Below are positions 27,507 to 37,328 of a stretch of DNA of 64,000 nt, one piece after another; the stretch's first letter is position 1; the number at the start of each line of letters is the position of its first letter. The stretch spans positions 62,001-126,000 of the forward strand of contig DASSEX010000030.1 of assembly GCA_035695045.1 (NCBI GenBank). Direction: 5' to 3'. Source of the DNA: DASSKP01 sp035695045 (GTDB lineage: Bacteria > Actinomycetota > Actinomycetes > JAFAQI01). The notes under the pieces were generated by a model that was not told the origin of the DNA, made no database searches, and saw nothing but the letters and a program-made list of their open reading frames with translations. The position numbers and the translations under genes are program-made.

Positions 27507-28514
27507 TCATCGGAACGAGAGCCTGTCACAACGCCTTTCGGCGACCAACCCCCCGGGCAGGCTGACGGCTCCCTGGCCCTGCCAGTCGACGACGAGCCGG
27601 TCCACCTGCTCCACGTGACCCGCGCTGAGCGAGCCCGCCGGCGCGCCGGCGGCCAGCGCCGCCCGGCGCAGCACCCGGGTGCGCACGGCGGCCGGCAACA
27701 CCTCGAGGGACTCCACGGACAGGCCGGCGGCGCCGGCCTCGGCGAGGCAGGCCGTTGCCCAGCCGTCGAGAGCGTCGGCGTCGTCACGCAGGAGTCGTGC
27801 CGTTCGCGCGAGCGCCTCGGCGATGCCGGGACCGAGCGCATCCTCCAGCACCGGAAGCAGGTCGTGCCGGACGCGAGGACGAGCGAACCGTGGGTCGACG
27901 TTGTGCGGGTCGTCCCACGCCTCGACGCCCAGCGCCATGCAGGCAGCGCGCGTCGTGGCCCGCCGCAGCTCGAGGAACGGCCGCAGCAGAAGGGCTCCGG
28001 AGAGCTCCGCGCTCGGCGGCATTCCCGCGAGTGACCGGGCACCCGACCCCCTGGCCAGACCGAGCAGGACCGTCTCGGCCTGGTCGTCGAGCGTGTGTCC
28101 GGTGAGAATCGCCGCGGCCTCGTCCCGGCGGGCAACGGCATCGAGGGCGTCGTACCTCGCCCGCCTGGCAGCTGCCTCGGGGCCCTCGCCGCGGTCGACG
28201 ACGGTCGTGCTGACGGTCGAGACAGGCATGAGGCCGAGCGCCGCGCACTGTTTCGCCGCGGCCTCCGCGCGCTCTGCGGACTGTTCCTGCAGTCCGTGGT
28301 CGACGGTGAGAGCACCGACGCGCAGGTCGAGCTTCGGTCCGACCCAGGCGAGCGCCGCCGCGAGCGCCAGCGAGTCGGCGCCGCCCGACACCGCGGCGAG
28401 GACCAGGGCACCCGGGCCGAGCTCACCAGCGGCGAGATGCGTCTCCAGCAACCGGCGTACCGCCCGCCGCGTCGCCGCGACGGCGGGATCCTTCGACGGC
28501 GGCCGCTCGATCAC
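27507..28514 (-). CDS. tilS: tRNA(Ile)-lysidine synthase
   Basis: Makes lysidine at C34 of tRNA-Ile(CAU), so that it reads AUA. 335 residues. PP-loop SGGADS at 43-48, [19 protein letters not shown], and [21 protein letters not shown] follow as in the family. The C-terminal domain is short compared with E. coli TilS, as usual in actinobacteria. The start is GTG 28514, 12 bases after the metalloprotease stop. Confidence 0.94.
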   Translation of the reverse strand: MIERPPSKDPAVAATRRAVRRLLETHLAAGELGPGALVLAAVSGGADSLALAAALAWVGPKLDLRVGALTVDHGLQEQSAERAEAAAKQCAALGLMPVSTVSTTVVDRGEGPEAAARRARYDALDAVARRDEAAAILTGHTLDDQAETVLLGLARGSGARSLAGMPPSAELSGALLLRPFLELRRATTRAACMALGVEAWDDPHNVDPRFARPRVRHDLLPVLEDALGPGIAEALARTARLLRDDADALDGWATACLAEAGAAGLSVESLEVLPAAVRTRVLRRAALAAGAPAGSLSAGHVEQVDRLVVDWQGQGAVSLPGGLVAERRCDRLSFR

Positions 28515-28526
28515 GGTGAGGCCGGC

Positions 28527-29612
28527 TCAGGCCGTGGCGGCCGGCGGTTGGGTCGCGGTCCGGGCCAGCCATGCCTGCGGGTCGCGAATCTCCTCGCCGG
28601 TGGGCAGCATCTCCGCGCTCGTCCACACGCGGTTGAGCCCGGCCATGCCGATCTCGTCGACCACGGCGCGGACGAACGCAGCACCCTCGGCGTACTGCTT
28701 CAGCTTCATCTCGATCCCGAACAGCCGGCGCAGCAGGCGCTCGAGCGGGTTGCCGCTGCGGCGACGACCCTCGAACCGCTCGCGGATCGCCGCCACCGAC
28801 GGGACGACGTCCGGCCCGACACCATCCATGACGACGTCGGCATGACCTTCGAGGAGGCTCATCAGGCCGGTCACGCGGTCCAGCACGGCGCGCTGCTCCG
28901 GCGTCTGCACCAGCTCGAGCAGGCTCAGGTCCGACCGGCCCCGTACGACGTCACCGACCGAGCCGAGCGCCCCGCGAAGGCGCGCCACCAGCGCAGCGGG
29001 GTCGAGGTCGGAGGCCGCGAGGTAGGACTGCAGGAGCTCACGGACGTGCGGCTGCAGCCACGGTGCGGCGCCGAACTGCGTGCGATGCGTGACCTCGTGC
29101 AGGCAGACCCACAGCCGGAAGTCGTGGGGATCGACACCGAGCGCCTGCTCGGTCGCGACGATGTTCGGCGCGACCAGCGTCAGCCGACCCGCCTCACCGC
29201 TCTCGTCCGGCGCCGGTCCGAGCAGCTCGAACTGGCCGAGCACGCGAGTCGCCAGGTAGGCGAGCAGGGCGCCGACTTCGGCACCGGTCGCGCGCGGGCC
29301 GATCGTGCCGACGACCGGACCGAGCGCGTTCACCTTGCGGCGGGCGGCGAGGCTGTCGAGCATCGGGTCGAGCAGGGTGCGGAAGCCCTCGACGTTCGAG
29401 CGGATCCAGCCCGGCCGGTCGACGACCGTCACGACCGCCACTTCTCCTGCCGGATCGAGACCCGTGTAGCCACGAACGTGCCGGTCCGCCTCAGCGGCGA
29501 GCGCCCGCAGGTCCTCGACCGTCGCCACGGCCTGCTCCAGCGGCAACCGCGGGCCCGGAGGAACGAGAGCCGTTGCGGTGGTGGTGGCGACGCGCCAGTC
29601 GACGAGCTGCAT
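28527..29612 (-). CDS. DUF2342 zinc-dependent metalloprotease-like protein
   Basis: 361 residues. A zincin motif HEVTH lies at 172-176 (WVCLHEVTHRTQFGAAPWL), and GHADVVMDGVG about 90 residues later may supply a third ligand. The family is often annotated as zinc-dependent metalloprotease or as coenzyme F420 biosynthesis-associated, but no substrate is known. It is predicted cytoplasmic, as no signal peptide is present. Gene order dacB-this gene-tilS-hpt-ftsH is conserved in actinobacteria. The ATG start begins MQLVDWRVA. Confidence 0.88.
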   Translation of the reverse strand: MQLVDWRVATTTATALVPPGPRLPLEQAVATVEDLRALAAEADRHVRGYTGLDPAGEVAVVTVVDRPGWIRSNVEGFRTLLDPMLDSLAARRKVNALGPVVGTIGPRATGAEVGALLAYLATRVLGQFELLGPAPDESGEAGRLTLVAPNIVATEQALGVDPHDFRLWVCLHEVTHRTQFGAAPWLQPHVRELLQSYLAASDLDPAALVARLRGALGSVGDVVRGRSDLSLLELVQTPEQRAVLDRVTGLMSLLEGHADVVMDGVGPDVVPSVAAIRERFEGRRRSGNPLERLLRRLFGIEMKLKQYAEGAAFVRAVVDEIGMAGLNRVWTSAEMLPTGEEIRDPQAWLARTATQPPAATA

Positions 29613-29655
29613 CAGCCCACGCTACGTCGCCGGAGCTCGGCCGACGCAGCCTTCG

Positions 29656-31029
29656 TCATCGGCACCCGCAGGTCGCCAGCCCCGCGGCCACCCGGTCGAG
29701 TGCGTCCTCAGTCGACTCCGGGTCCGCTGCGCGATCGGTGAGAAAGGCAAAGACCAGCAGCCGGCCGTCGGCATCGACGACCGTGCCTGCGAGTGTGTTG
29801 ACCCCGGCGAGCGTCCCGGTCTTCGCTCGTACGACGCCGGCGCCCGGTCGGCTGGTTCGCTGCCGGTACCGCTCGCCGAGCGTGCCGGTGAAACCGGCGA
29901 CCGGCAGGCCTTCGTTGATCGGACGGAGGTCCGGCCGCGTCGTGACCAGACGCAACAGCGCCACCAGCAACCGCGCACTGGCGCGGTCGAGTCTGGACAA
30001 ACCGCTGCCGTCGTACAGCTTCAGCTGCGCCACCGGCAGTGCGTCCTCGCGGAGCGCGGTCACGATCGCTTGCGCTGCCCCGGTGAACGTGTGCGGGGCG
30101 CCGACGTGCACGGCGACCGTCCGGGCAAGTGCCTCGGCGAGATCGTTGTCGCTGTCGGTCAGCATGCGCTGCACCAGCGCGCTGACCGGCGGTGACTCGA
30201 CCGTGGCGATCGGCGCGCTGTGCGGAGCCGCCGCCGGTCGCGGTGTGCCGCCGACGCGCACGCCGGCGGCGGTGAGCGCTTTCGCGAAGAGCGCCGCGGC
30301 CGCGGCCGCGGGATCACTGGCGCGTGGCTGCGGATGGATCGACGTAAAGCCCGTCAGCCGCCCTTCGTCGACCTCGAGCGCCGACACCGGCGCGACATCG
30401 CCCTCTCTGACGTAACCGGACTGCCAGCCCGACGCCTGCGACGGCCCTTGCCACAGGCTGGCGTCGTACCGCAGCACGAACCGGGTTCCGGCAACCGCCG
30501 ACGCCGTGCGCGCCGCGAGGTCGGTCAACGTCGCGGGGGTCGGATACCCCGGCCGGGAAGAGGCCGCGAGCGTGACGTCCCCGCCACCGACGAGATAGAG
30601 CGTGTGACCCGCCCGTACGACGTCCGTCCTCAGCCGGGTGTCCGGGCCGAGCGTCTGCAGCGCGGCCACGGCCGTCAGCAGCTTGGTCGTCGAAGCGGGA
30701 GGCTCGGACACGTCCGGACGGCGTACGAACAGCGGCGTGCCGGTCGCGGCGTCGACGACGAGCCCGCTCAGGCCCCCGCCGAGCTCGGGCGCCGCTGCGG
30801 CCCGTCGCAACGCCCGGGAGATCCCGGCCCTCGTCGGAAGCGGCGCGTTCGCGCTGAGCGCTCCCAGTGCATCCGCGATGCGGGGGGCGGACGACGCCGA
30901 GCGGCCCGGCGACGAGGTCGCGCGCGGCCCGGCTCCGCGGGTCGAGCTCGTGTGCGTGACGACGTAGAAACCGCCGACCGCCGCCACGACGGCGACCGCA
31001 ACCGCGAGGGCCGCCAGCCGCCAACGCAT
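29656..31029 (-). CDS. dacB: D-alanyl-D-alanine carboxypeptidase/endopeptidase (PBP4 type)
   Basis: Trims peptidoglycan peptides outside the membrane. 457 residues with an N-terminal signal anchor (about 5-24). The three penicillin-binding motifs are Ser113-TTK, Ser293-DN and KTG at 403-405. The long insert between the first two motifs (about 120-290) is typical of class C PBP4. Start ATG at 31029. It is divergent from ppa, with 53 bases between start codons, and is the first gene of the long leftward block. Confidence 0.95.
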   Translation of the reverse strand: MRWRLAALAVAVAVVAAVGGFYVVTHTSSTRGAGPRATSSPGRSASSAPRIADALGALSANAPLPTRAGISRALRRAAAAPELGGGLSGLVVDAATGTPLFVRRPDVSEPPASTTKLLTAVAALQTLGPDTRLRTDVVRAGHTLYLVGGGDVTLAASSRPGYPTPATLTDLAARTASAVAGTRFVLRYDASLWQGPSQASGWQSGYVREGDVAPVSALEVDEGRLTGFTSIHPQPRASDPAAAAAALFAKALTAAGVRVGGTPRPAAAPHSAPIATVESPPVSALVQRMLTDSDNDLAEALARTVAVHVGAPHTFTGAAQAIVTALREDALPVAQLKLYDGSGLSRLDRASARLLVALLRLVTTRPDLRPINEGLPVAGFTGTLGERYRQRTSRPGAGVVRAKTGTLAGVNTLAGTVVDADGRLLVFAFLTDRAADPESTEDALDRVAAGLATCGCR

Positions 31030-31082
31030 CGCGCGACCGACCTCCTCGTCCGGCTCGACACCCGACGCGGGACACTAACGGC

Positions 31083-31580
31083 GTGGACTTCGACGTCACC
31101 ATCGAGATCCCCAAGGGCGGACGCAACAAGTACGAGCTCGACCACGTCACTGGGCGCATCCGGCTGGACCGGACTCTCTTCACGGCTACGCAGTACCCGG
31201 CGGACTACGGCTTCATCGAGGAGACCCTCGGTGAGGACGGCGACCCGCTCGACGCACTCGTCCTTCTCCAGGAACCGACGTTCCCGGGCTGCCTGATCCG
31301 CTGCCGCGCGATCGGCATGTACCGCATGCAGGACGAGAAGGGCGGCGACGACAAGGTGCTCTGCGTGCCGGCCAACGACCCGCGCCAGGAGCATCTGCAG
31401 GACATCCGGCACCTGCCGGAGTTCGACCGGCTCGAGATCGAGCACTTCTTCGAGGTCTACAAGACGCTCGAGCCCGGCAAGAGCGTCGAAGGCGCGCACT
31501 GGACCGGTCGGCAGGAGGCCGAGGCCGAGATCGAGGCGTCGCGCAAGCGCCTCGCCGACAACCCCGGCGCCCACGGTTGA
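31083..31580 (+). CDS. ppa: Inorganic pyrophosphatase (family I)
   Basis: Hydrolyses pyrophosphate from biosynthesis. 165 residues. [36 protein letters not shown] (with the three catalytic aspartates) and VPANDPR are intact; the C-terminus adds [18 protein letters not shown] as in actinobacterial enzymes. Start GTG 31083. The stop codon lies inside the left arm of the dispersed palindrome. A membrane proton-pumping pyrophosphatase is also encoded in this window. Confidence 0.97.
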   Translation: MDFDVTIEIPKGGRNKYELDHVTGRIRLDRTLFTATQYPADYGFIEETLGEDGDPLDALVLLQEPTFPGCLIRCRAIGMYRMQDEKGGDDKVLCVPANDPRQEHLQDIRHLPEFDRLEIEHFFEVYKTLEPGKSVEGAHWTGRQEAEAEIEASRKRLADNPGAHG

Positions 31581-31637
31581 GTGCGACGTAATCCCCCTAA
31601 CTACTGGCTCCTGAAGGGGGAGAACGTCACACTCAAC
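31576..31637. repeat. Dispersed palindrome, copy 2 (after ppa)
   Basis: The left arm at 31576-31598 repeats the core of the element at 6897-6960 exactly (TTGAGTGCGACGTAATCCCC). The right arm at 31615-31637 pairs with it at 20 of 23 positions. The loop differs in sequence from copy 1. The ppa stop TGA (31578-31580) forms part of the left arm. It lies between converging genes and may serve as a terminator, followed by a second hairpin. Confidence 0.8.
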
Positions 31638-31652
31638 ATGGCCGGACAAAGA

Positions 31653-31693
31653 ACTGCCGCCGCCCCGGGCGGATGACCCGAAGCGGCGGCAGT
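31653..31693. terminator. Bidirectional hairpin between ppa and small membrane protein gene
   Basis: Perfect 11-bp inverted repeat ACTGCCGCCGC (31653-31663) and GCGGCGGCAGT (31683-31693), 19-base loop. It lies 15 bases before the end of the leftward membrane-protein gene and after ppa. There is no U tract. Confidence 0.7.
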
Positions 31694-31708
31694 GTTCAGG
31701 GCGCGGAG

Positions 31709-32026
31709 TTACGCGGCCTTGGTGCGGTCCCGGCTGCCACCGAGCTGGATCGACAGACCGAAGTTCGCGGCGATGGCCCGAAGGAACTCGCCGGCACCGA
31801 CGAGGACGACACCCGTGGCTACGGGGTTCATCCAGTCAGCGCGGAGCGTCTGGCCGAACGCGCGGAACACCGAGTAGTCGAGCGCCCAGGCGACGAGGAT
31901 CGCCACGACGACGGTCATCGTCGTCGACAGCGCCCGCGGAGCCTTGATGGGGAGCACCTCGTCGAGCACGCCGCCGACGACAGCGAGCGCCAGGGCGAGA
32001 CCAACGAACACGACGAACGCGTACAT
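31709..32026 (-). CDS. Small three-helix membrane protein
   Basis: 105 residues with three predicted transmembrane helices (about 2-20, 34-54, 68-86) and a positively charged C-terminus (GGSRDRTKAA). I do not recognise the family. The start at ATG 32026 is supported by a strong AAGGAGG about eight bases upstream. It is divergent from the ECF sigma gene across a 116-base gap, so the two could share control. Confidence 0.65.
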   Translation of the reverse strand: MYAFVVFVGLALALAVVGGVLDEVLPIKAPRALSTTMTVVVAILVAWALDYSVFRAFGQTLRADWMNPVATGVVLVGAGEFLRAIAANFGLSIQLGGSRDRTKAA

Positions 32027-32142
32027 CTGTGGTTCCTCCTTCGCGGCACACGGCGCGCCGCTCACCCCTGTTCGACCTCGGTTGGGACGCTTGGTTACAG
32101 GCCGTCGTAACTTTTTTTCCGGAGGGAGGTCGGACCTCTCGG

Positions 32143-32736
32143 ATGGACGTCGACCCGGCGCTCGTCAAGGCGTGTCAGCGCGGTGAGCAAGGCGCGCTGG
32201 ACACGTTGATCCGCGCGACCTATGCCGACGTCTATGCGCTGTGCCGAAGGATGCTCGCCGATCCCGACGAGGCCGCCGACGCGACCCAGGAGGTGTACCT
32301 GCGCGTGATGCGTTCGGTCCTGGGCTTCCGCGGCGAGTCGGCGTTCGGCACGTGGCTGCACCGCGTCACCGTCAACGTCTGCCTCACTGCGCTGCGCAAG
32401 CGGTCGAAGGCGCGGGCAGCGGGCATGGTCGCGGGCGGCTCGCCGTTCGCCCTGCCCGGTGAGGAGACCGCGCTCCCGTACGACGGCGGCGCCCCCGACG
32501 ACCTCGCGGTGACGGCCGACCTGGCGGCACGGTCGGAAGCGGCGCTGGCGACGCTGCCGGAAGATGCACGAGCGGTCGTCGTGTTGCGCGACATCGAGGG
32601 ACTCTCGACGAAGGAGGTGGCCGACCTGCTCGGCGTGACCGAGAACGTCGTGAAGGTGCGGCTGCATCGCGCCCATGCCCGACTGCGGACGTTGATCCTC
32701 GGCGACACAGCCGCGCAAGGTGGGGCCGGCGGATGA
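32143..32736 (+). CDS. ECF-type RNA polymerase sigma factor
   Basis: 197 residues. Region 2 (LIRATYADVYALCRRMLADPDEAADATQEVYLRVMRSVLGF, about 20-70) and region 4 (LPEDARAVVVLRDIEGLSTKEVADLLGVTENVVKVRLHRAHARLR, about 143-187) are both complete; there is no extra domain. ATG 32143 gives the normal N-terminus (MDVDPALVKACQRGEQ); GGAGGGAGG lies about 14 bases upstream, somewhat far, and the frame is open to 32029. The upstream gap carries GTTAC-8-GTAAC (32094-32111) and a run of seven T. Overlaps its anti-sigma partner (ATGA). Confidence 0.9.
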   Translation: MDVDPALVKACQRGEQGALDTLIRATYADVYALCRRMLADPDEAADATQEVYLRVMRSVLGFRGESAFGTWLHRVTVNVCLTALRKRSKARAAGMVAGGSPFALPGEETALPYDGGAPDDLAVTADLAARSEAALATLPEDARAVVVLRDIEGLSTKEVADLLGVTENVVKVRLHRAHARLRTLILGDTAAQGGAGG

Positions 32737-33152
32737 GGAAGCGTATGGACGACGACCAGAAGCTGCCGCGGTTCTGCCGGGAGGCGCAGGCACAGCTGCC
32801 GTTTCTCGTCAGTGGTGAGCTGACCGGCTGGCCGGCGCGCGTGGTGCGCTCCCACGTCAAGCGCTGCACGGAGTGCAGCGCCGAGCTCGCGCGACAGGAA
32901 CAGCTCGGCGACGCCTTCGCATCGATGCGGACGGCGCCACCGGAGCCGCCCGCAGGCCTGCTCGACGACCTGCTCGCTCGCGCGCACGGTCGCGGCATCC
33001 GCGAACGCGCTGCCGTGCCCGCGCGCGGCGCGGTGAGTGGCGCCCGGCCGGCGTTGTCGGTCGCGTTCCTGACCGTCGGCGCCGCCGCCTCGACGGGTGT
33101 CGGTTACGCCGCCTACAAGGGCGTCCGCTGGGCCCTCAACAAGCGCAAGTAG
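32733..33152 (+). CDS. Zinc-finger anti-sigma factor, membrane-anchored
   Basis: 139 residues. The ZAS motif H-x3-C-x2-C is HVKRCTEC (His41, Cys45, Cys48), with a further Cys15 upstream, matching the zinc anti-sigma fold that grips an ECF sigma factor. A transmembrane helix lies at about 107-127, then a basic tail. Its ATG overlaps the sigma stop by four bases, so equal amounts are expected. The signal sensed is unknown; Cys/His zinc sites in this family are often redox-responsive. Confidence 0.88.
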   Translation: MRKRMDDDQKLPRFCREAQAQLPFLVSGELTGWPARVVRSHVKRCTECSAELARQEQLGDAFASMRTAPPEPPAGLLDDLLARAHGRGIRERAAVPARGAVSGARPALSVAFLTVGAAASTGVGYAAYKGVRWALNKRK

Positions 33153-33324
33153 CGGCGCCCGCCAGCGGGGCCAACGTCGCCGTCCCCGCAACGCGCGGAT
33201 CAGGCCACGACGTCGAGGACCTTTGGCTCTGGCAGCGCCGGGCAGAGCTGCGCAGCATCGACGACGCCGGCTCGTCCTCCTGCGTCGGCTGCCTCGCCTT
33301 TTCGGCGGGTGAGAGGAGAAGAAC

Positions 33325-33747
33325 ATGCCGAAAGTGTCGAAAGCCACGGCTTCGTCTCATCAGGTCTTCCCCGGCTACGTGGAGAACTATGAGGAAGCGA
33401 TCGGCGACTGGACCGTCAGCATCGAGAAGAACTTCGTCGACATGGACGAAGCGCCCTTCTTCAAGGGCGCTCCGGATGACCGCTGCCAGGCGACCCACCT
33501 CGGCTACGTCCTGAAGGGAAAGTTCGGCGTTCGGAGAGCCGACGGAGTCGAAGAGGTCTTCGAGGCCGGTGACGCGTTCGTCATCGAACCCGGGCACACG
33601 CCGCTCGCGTTCGCCGGCGGTGAATACCTGGCCTTCACCCCGACCAAAGATGCCAGAGAGCAGACCGCGGTGGTGATGCCGAACATCATCAGGTTCGCGG
33701 AAGAGCACGGCGTCGCACTAACAGCGCAGCTGACGCCGACTGCGTGA
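33325..33747 (+). CDS. Cupin-domain protein
   Basis: 140 residues, one cupin barrel: LGYVLKGKFGVRRADGVEEVFEAGDAFVIEPGHTPLAF. The usual metal ligands of cupin motif 1 (HxH..E..H) are largely missing (the aligned block is CQATHLGYVLKGKF), and one His is kept in motif 2 (PGHTP), so catalysis with a metal is doubtful and a binding or sensory role is possible. The N-terminus (SKATASSHQVFPGYVENYEEAIGDW) resembles actinobacterial cupins of unknown function. It follows the anti-sigma gene by 172 bases, in which I see nothing coding. Confidence 0.8.
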   Translation: MPKVSKATASSHQVFPGYVENYEEAIGDWTVSIEKNFVDMDEAPFFKGAPDDRCQATHLGYVLKGKFGVRRADGVEEVFEAGDAFVIEPGHTPLAFAGGEYLAFTPTKDAREQTAVVMPNIIRFAEEHGVALTAQLTPTA

Positions 33748-33798
33748 CGACGGTCTCGACATCCTCGGGAGCTGCCGCGGTCAGGTGACCGAACGTGG

Positions 33799-35514
33799 CT
33801 ACCGCTGGGTGTCGACGAGGGTCTGACGGTTGTCCGGGGCAACTAGGCGGTGGGCGATCGCGTTCTCGTCGTCCGTCTGCTCCTGCGACGCGCGCTCCGC
33901 GGCGACGCGCGCGTCGTAAGCGGCAACCTCGCGGGTGAGCTGCTCGTCGTCCCAGCCGAGTACCTCGGCGAGAACGCCCGCGACGGTCTTCATCGACTCG
34001 ACGCCGCGATGTGGCGTCTCGATGGAGACGCGCGTTCGGCGAGCGAGGACGTCGTCGAGGTGCAGCGCTCCTTCGTGCGTCGCCGCGTAACGGACCTCGG
34101 CGAGCAGGTAGCCGCCCGCGCCGGGGACCGGGTCGAGCCAGCGCCTGTCGCTCTCCGCCGGCTCGACGACCTCGCGGAGGAGCGCGCCGTATCTGCCCAG
34201 CAGGTGGTCCACGCGCCACCGCGGCAGGCCGAGCTCCTCGGCCAGTGAGTCCGACTGGTTCGCGAGTCCGTGGTAACCATCGGCGCCGAGCAACGGAATG
34301 CGATCGGTCACGCACGGCGGCGCGTGCCGACCCAGGTCGGCGACGGCCGCGTCCACCGCATCCTTCGCCATCACCCGATAGGTCGTGTACTTGCCGCCGG
34401 CGACCGACACCATCCCGCGCGGCGTGCGGCTGATCGCATGTTCGCGCGACAGCTGCGACGTCTCCTCGTGCTCGCCAGAGAGCAACGGTCGAAGCCCCGC
34501 GTAGACCCCGGAGATGTCGTTGCGGGTCAGCGGCACGGCGAGCACGCGGTTGACGTGGTCGAGGACGTAGTCGATGTCGGTGCGACTGGCCGCCGGATGC
34601 GCCTTCGGGTAGTGCCAGTCGTCGTCGGTCGTGCCGACGATCCAGTGGTCGCCCCACGGAATGACGAACAGCACGGAGCGTTCGGTGCGAAGGATGAGTC
34701 CGGTTTCGCTGCTGATCCGGTCGCGTGGAACAACGAGGTGGATGCCCTTGGATGCACGCACCTTGAACTCGCCGCGAGTGTCGGCGAGACGTTGCACGTC
34801 GTCGGTCCAGACGCCGGTCGCGTTGACGACGACACCCGAGCGCACGGTGCATCGCTCACCGGTCTCGGTGTCGCGCAGGTCGGCACCGACAATCCGACCG
34901 CCTTCGCGCAGGAAGCCGACCACTTCGGTCGAGCTGCGCACGATGGCGCCGTACGCCGCCGCGGTGCGCACCAAGGTCAACGTGTGGCGCGCGTCGTCGC
35001 ACTGCGCGTCGTAGTAGCGGACTCCGCCGACCAGCGCGTCGCGCCGAAGCGCCGGCGCCAGCGCTCGTGCACCTGTGCGCGTGTGATGGCGATGACGGGG
35101 AAGCGAGCGCGCCCCGCCCATCGTGTCGTAGAGCGTGAGTCCCGCCCCGACGTAGATGCGCTCCCAGCCGTGCCGGGTGAGCGGGTACAGGAACGACACC
35201 GGGCGGGCCAGATGCGGAGCGAGCCGCGTCAGGATCAGGTCTCGCTCACGCAGCGCCTCGCGAACGAGTCGGAAGTCCAGCTGCTCCAGGTAACGAAGGC
35301 CGCCGTGCAGGAGCTTGCTCGAGCGCGAGGACGTGCCGCTGGCGAAGTCACGGCCTTCGACCAGCGCGGTGCTCAACCCGCGGGTGGCGGCATCGAGCGC
35401 GACGCCGGCACCGGTGACCCCGCCACCGACGACCAGCACGTCGACCGTGCCGCCGTCCAGCGCGCGCCATGCCTCCGCGCGCCGCGCGAGGTCCAGCCGT
35501 GAGTCGCCCTTCAT
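33799..35514 (-). CDS. glpD: Glycerol-3-phosphate dehydrogenase (FAD-dependent)
   Basis: Oxidises glycerol 3-phosphate to dihydroxyacetone phosphate and passes electrons to quinone. 571 residues. FAD site VVGGGVTGAGVALDAATRGL, then GRDFASGTSSRSSKLLHGGLRYLEQ, KGIHLVVPRD, VIPWGDHWIVGTTDDDW and VSVAGGKYTTYRVMAKD are all family blocks. The C-terminal domain (residues 410-571) is the usual helical cap. Peripheral membrane location is expected. It is monocistronic here, with 112 bases after the start holding nothing clear. Confidence 0.96.
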   Translation of the reverse strand: MKGDSRLDLARRAEAWRALDGGTVDVLVVGGGVTGAGVALDAATRGLSTALVEGRDFASGTSSRSSKLLHGGLRYLEQLDFRLVREALRERDLILTRLAPHLARPVSFLYPLTRHGWERIYVGAGLTLYDTMGGARSLPRHRHHTRTGARALAPALRRDALVGGVRYYDAQCDDARHTLTLVRTAAAYGAIVRSSTEVVGFLREGGRIVGADLRDTETGERCTVRSGVVVNATGVWTDDVQRLADTRGEFKVRASKGIHLVVPRDRISSETGLILRTERSVLFVIPWGDHWIVGTTDDDWHYPKAHPAASRTDIDYVLDHVNRVLAVPLTRNDISGVYAGLRPLLSGEHEETSQLSREHAISRTPRGMVSVAGGKYTTYRVMAKDAVDAAVADLGRHAPPCVTDRIPLLGADGYHGLANQSDSLAEELGLPRWRVDHLLGRYGALLREVVEPAESDRRWLDPVPGAGGYLLAEVRYAATHEGALHLDDVLARRTRVSIETPHRGVESMKTVAGVLAEVLGWDDEQLTREVAAYDARVAAERASQEQTDDENAIAHRLVAPDNRQTLVDTQR

Positions 35515-35626
35515 CGAGGCCAGGCTAACCAGGCTCGAGCCGATGGAGCCCCGACGCTGACATCACGTCGTGGCCGTCGACACGTCCTGGCTGCGCGTCG
35601 CCTGGCGCCGCACGGCGACGAGGTGG

Positions 35627-37273
35627 TCAGGAGCCGAGGCGACGGCGCGCAAGCGCCAGCCCACCCGCAACGACGAGGAGCAGCGCCGCGCCCACCGCCG
35701 GCCAGCGGCTCATGCCCGTCGAGGCAAGACCGATGCCGCCTCCGCCCGCCCCGCCCCCTTGCGTCGCGGGCTGGCTGACGGTGACGCCACCCGTCGACCG
35801 CGGAGCGGTCTTGCAGGGCAGGACGGTGGGACCGCTCGTCTGCTGCGACACGTAGGTCGCGTCGGTGGAAAGGTTGGCCTGCGCCGGCCAGGCGACGAGC
35901 AGCCGACCGCACTTGTCCAGAGCGATGCCGTTGACGTCGGTCGAGCGGCCGCACGCGAAGCCGTTCAACGTTGCCTGCTGGCCCTGCATGCATGCACCCA
36001 TCAGCTCGCTCGCCGTCTGGTTCGGCTCCGCGATGACTGGCGACAGTCGCACCCACGTGTAGTGCGGCGAGGCCGTGAGGGCGTCGAGGCTCTGCGCGGC
36101 GTAGGAGTACCACCGGATCTTTCCGTCGACCTTCGTGCCGTGGTACCACGCCAGGTCGATCTTGCCGGGACCGCCAGCCACGATGTGGGGCAGCACGTTT
36201 CCCACTCCGCCGCTGGGCGCGACGACACTCGGCTTCGACCACTTGTCCAGCGCGTTCGGCGCCGCGTGCACGACCTTGATGGCAGCGCCGTCGTAGTCCG
36301 GGTAGTCCTTCACCGACTCCGGGTAGGCGACGTAGACGTTGCCCTTCGTGTCGACAGCCCCGGGCGCGAGCTGCATGCCCACGATGTGTGAGGCGCCACC
36401 GTTCACCCCGGTGTCGTTGACGGCGAGGTGCGGCGTCCACGCGCCCGGAGTCTGTGTGTCCGCGGCATCGGCGCTCACCACCCACACGCGGTTCGCCGCG
36501 ACGACGTTGACCTCTGTCGGCTGGGCCGCGCCGCCGCCCACCGGCGAGCTGCGGGTGCCGAACACCACATAGACCCGCCCGCTGTGCTGGTCGACGGTGA
36601 TGTTCGAAGGCCCGCCGGAGTCGGCGCACTGCAGGTCGAGGTAGTCCTGCTGGGGCGGCGTCGCGACGGGGACCGGCGGCCCGAAGGTCGCACCGCCGTC
36701 GGTGCTCGTCGCGACGAACATGTTGTGCTGCACGACGCCGCTCAGCAGGTTGTGGAAGAGCAGGTAGACGCGAGGCTGATGCGTGGTCGGGTCGTCCGGG
36801 CCGACGGCGTACCACTGACGGTCGGTGTCGGCGTACGTCGTCCCTGCCGACGACGTCCACGTCTTGCCGCCGTCGTCGGAGTAGTCGGTCCGGAAGTTGA
36901 TGCCGCCGTAGTCGAGCTCACTCGTGATGATCCGGTTGGTGTGCGTCGCGACGATGTCGACGTCGGTCGTGGCCTCGGTCTGGTCGGCGGGCTGACCCTT
37001 CGTCATCGACCAGTGCACGCCGTCTGCACTGCGGTAGACCGTCTCCATGCCGAAGCCGAGATCGTTCTGCGCGCCGCCGTTGGTGACGACGTAGCTCGTG
37101 CCGTCAGGAGCGACGACGGCACGGGGCTCGGCGGTGCCGTACGACTTCGGCAGCTTCACCGTGGTGAAGCCCGGAGCACTCGCGGCAGTGGCTGACGAGG
37201 CGCCGACGGCACCGACGGTCAGGCCCGCGAGCCCGGTTGCGAGCAGCGCAAATGTGATCTTTCGGACACGCAT
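35627..37273 (-). CDS. Secreted BNR/Asp-box beta-propeller protein with LAxTG sorting signal
   Basis: 548 residues. Signal peptide (about 1-30, ending ATAASA). Asp-box repeats of the sialidase type occur, for example SDDGGKTW and STDGGATF, with RVYLLFHN and RVYVVFGT strands; sialidase catalytic residues cannot be assigned. A Gly-rich linker precedes the C-terminal cell-wall signal LASTG, a hydrophobic helix (WPAVGAALLLVVAGGLAL) and ARRRLGS. LAxTG motifs are processed by class E sortases, one of which is encoded at 56255-56977. A surface glycan- or protein-binding role is inferred. Confidence 0.85.
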   Translation of the reverse strand: MRVRKITFALLATGLAGLTVGAVGASSATAASAPGFTTVKLPKSYGTAEPRAVVAPDGTSYVVTNGGAQNDLGFGMETVYRSADGVHWSMTKGQPADQTEATTDVDIVATHTNRIITSELDYGGINFRTDYSDDGGKTWTSSAGTTYADTDRQWYAVGPDDPTTHQPRVYLLFHNLLSGVVQHNMFVATSTDGGATFGPPVPVATPPQQDYLDLQCADSGGPSNITVDQHSGRVYVVFGTRSSPVGGGAAQPTEVNVVAANRVWVVSADAADTQTPGAWTPHLAVNDTGVNGGASHIVGMQLAPGAVDTKGNVYVAYPESVKDYPDYDGAAIKVVHAAPNALDKWSKPSVVAPSGGVGNVLPHIVAGGPGKIDLAWYHGTKVDGKIRWYSYAAQSLDALTASPHYTWVRLSPVIAEPNQTASELMGACMQGQQATLNGFACGRSTDVNGIALDKCGRLLVAWPAQANLSTDATYVSQQTSGPTVLPCKTAPRSTGGVTVSQPATQGGGAGGGGIGLASTGMSRWPAVGAALLLVVAGGLALARRRLGS

Positions 37274-37328
37274 GCGCCGACGCTATGCGGGCGGCGGCCT
37301 CCCGACAACGGAGGTCCGCCCGGCGACC

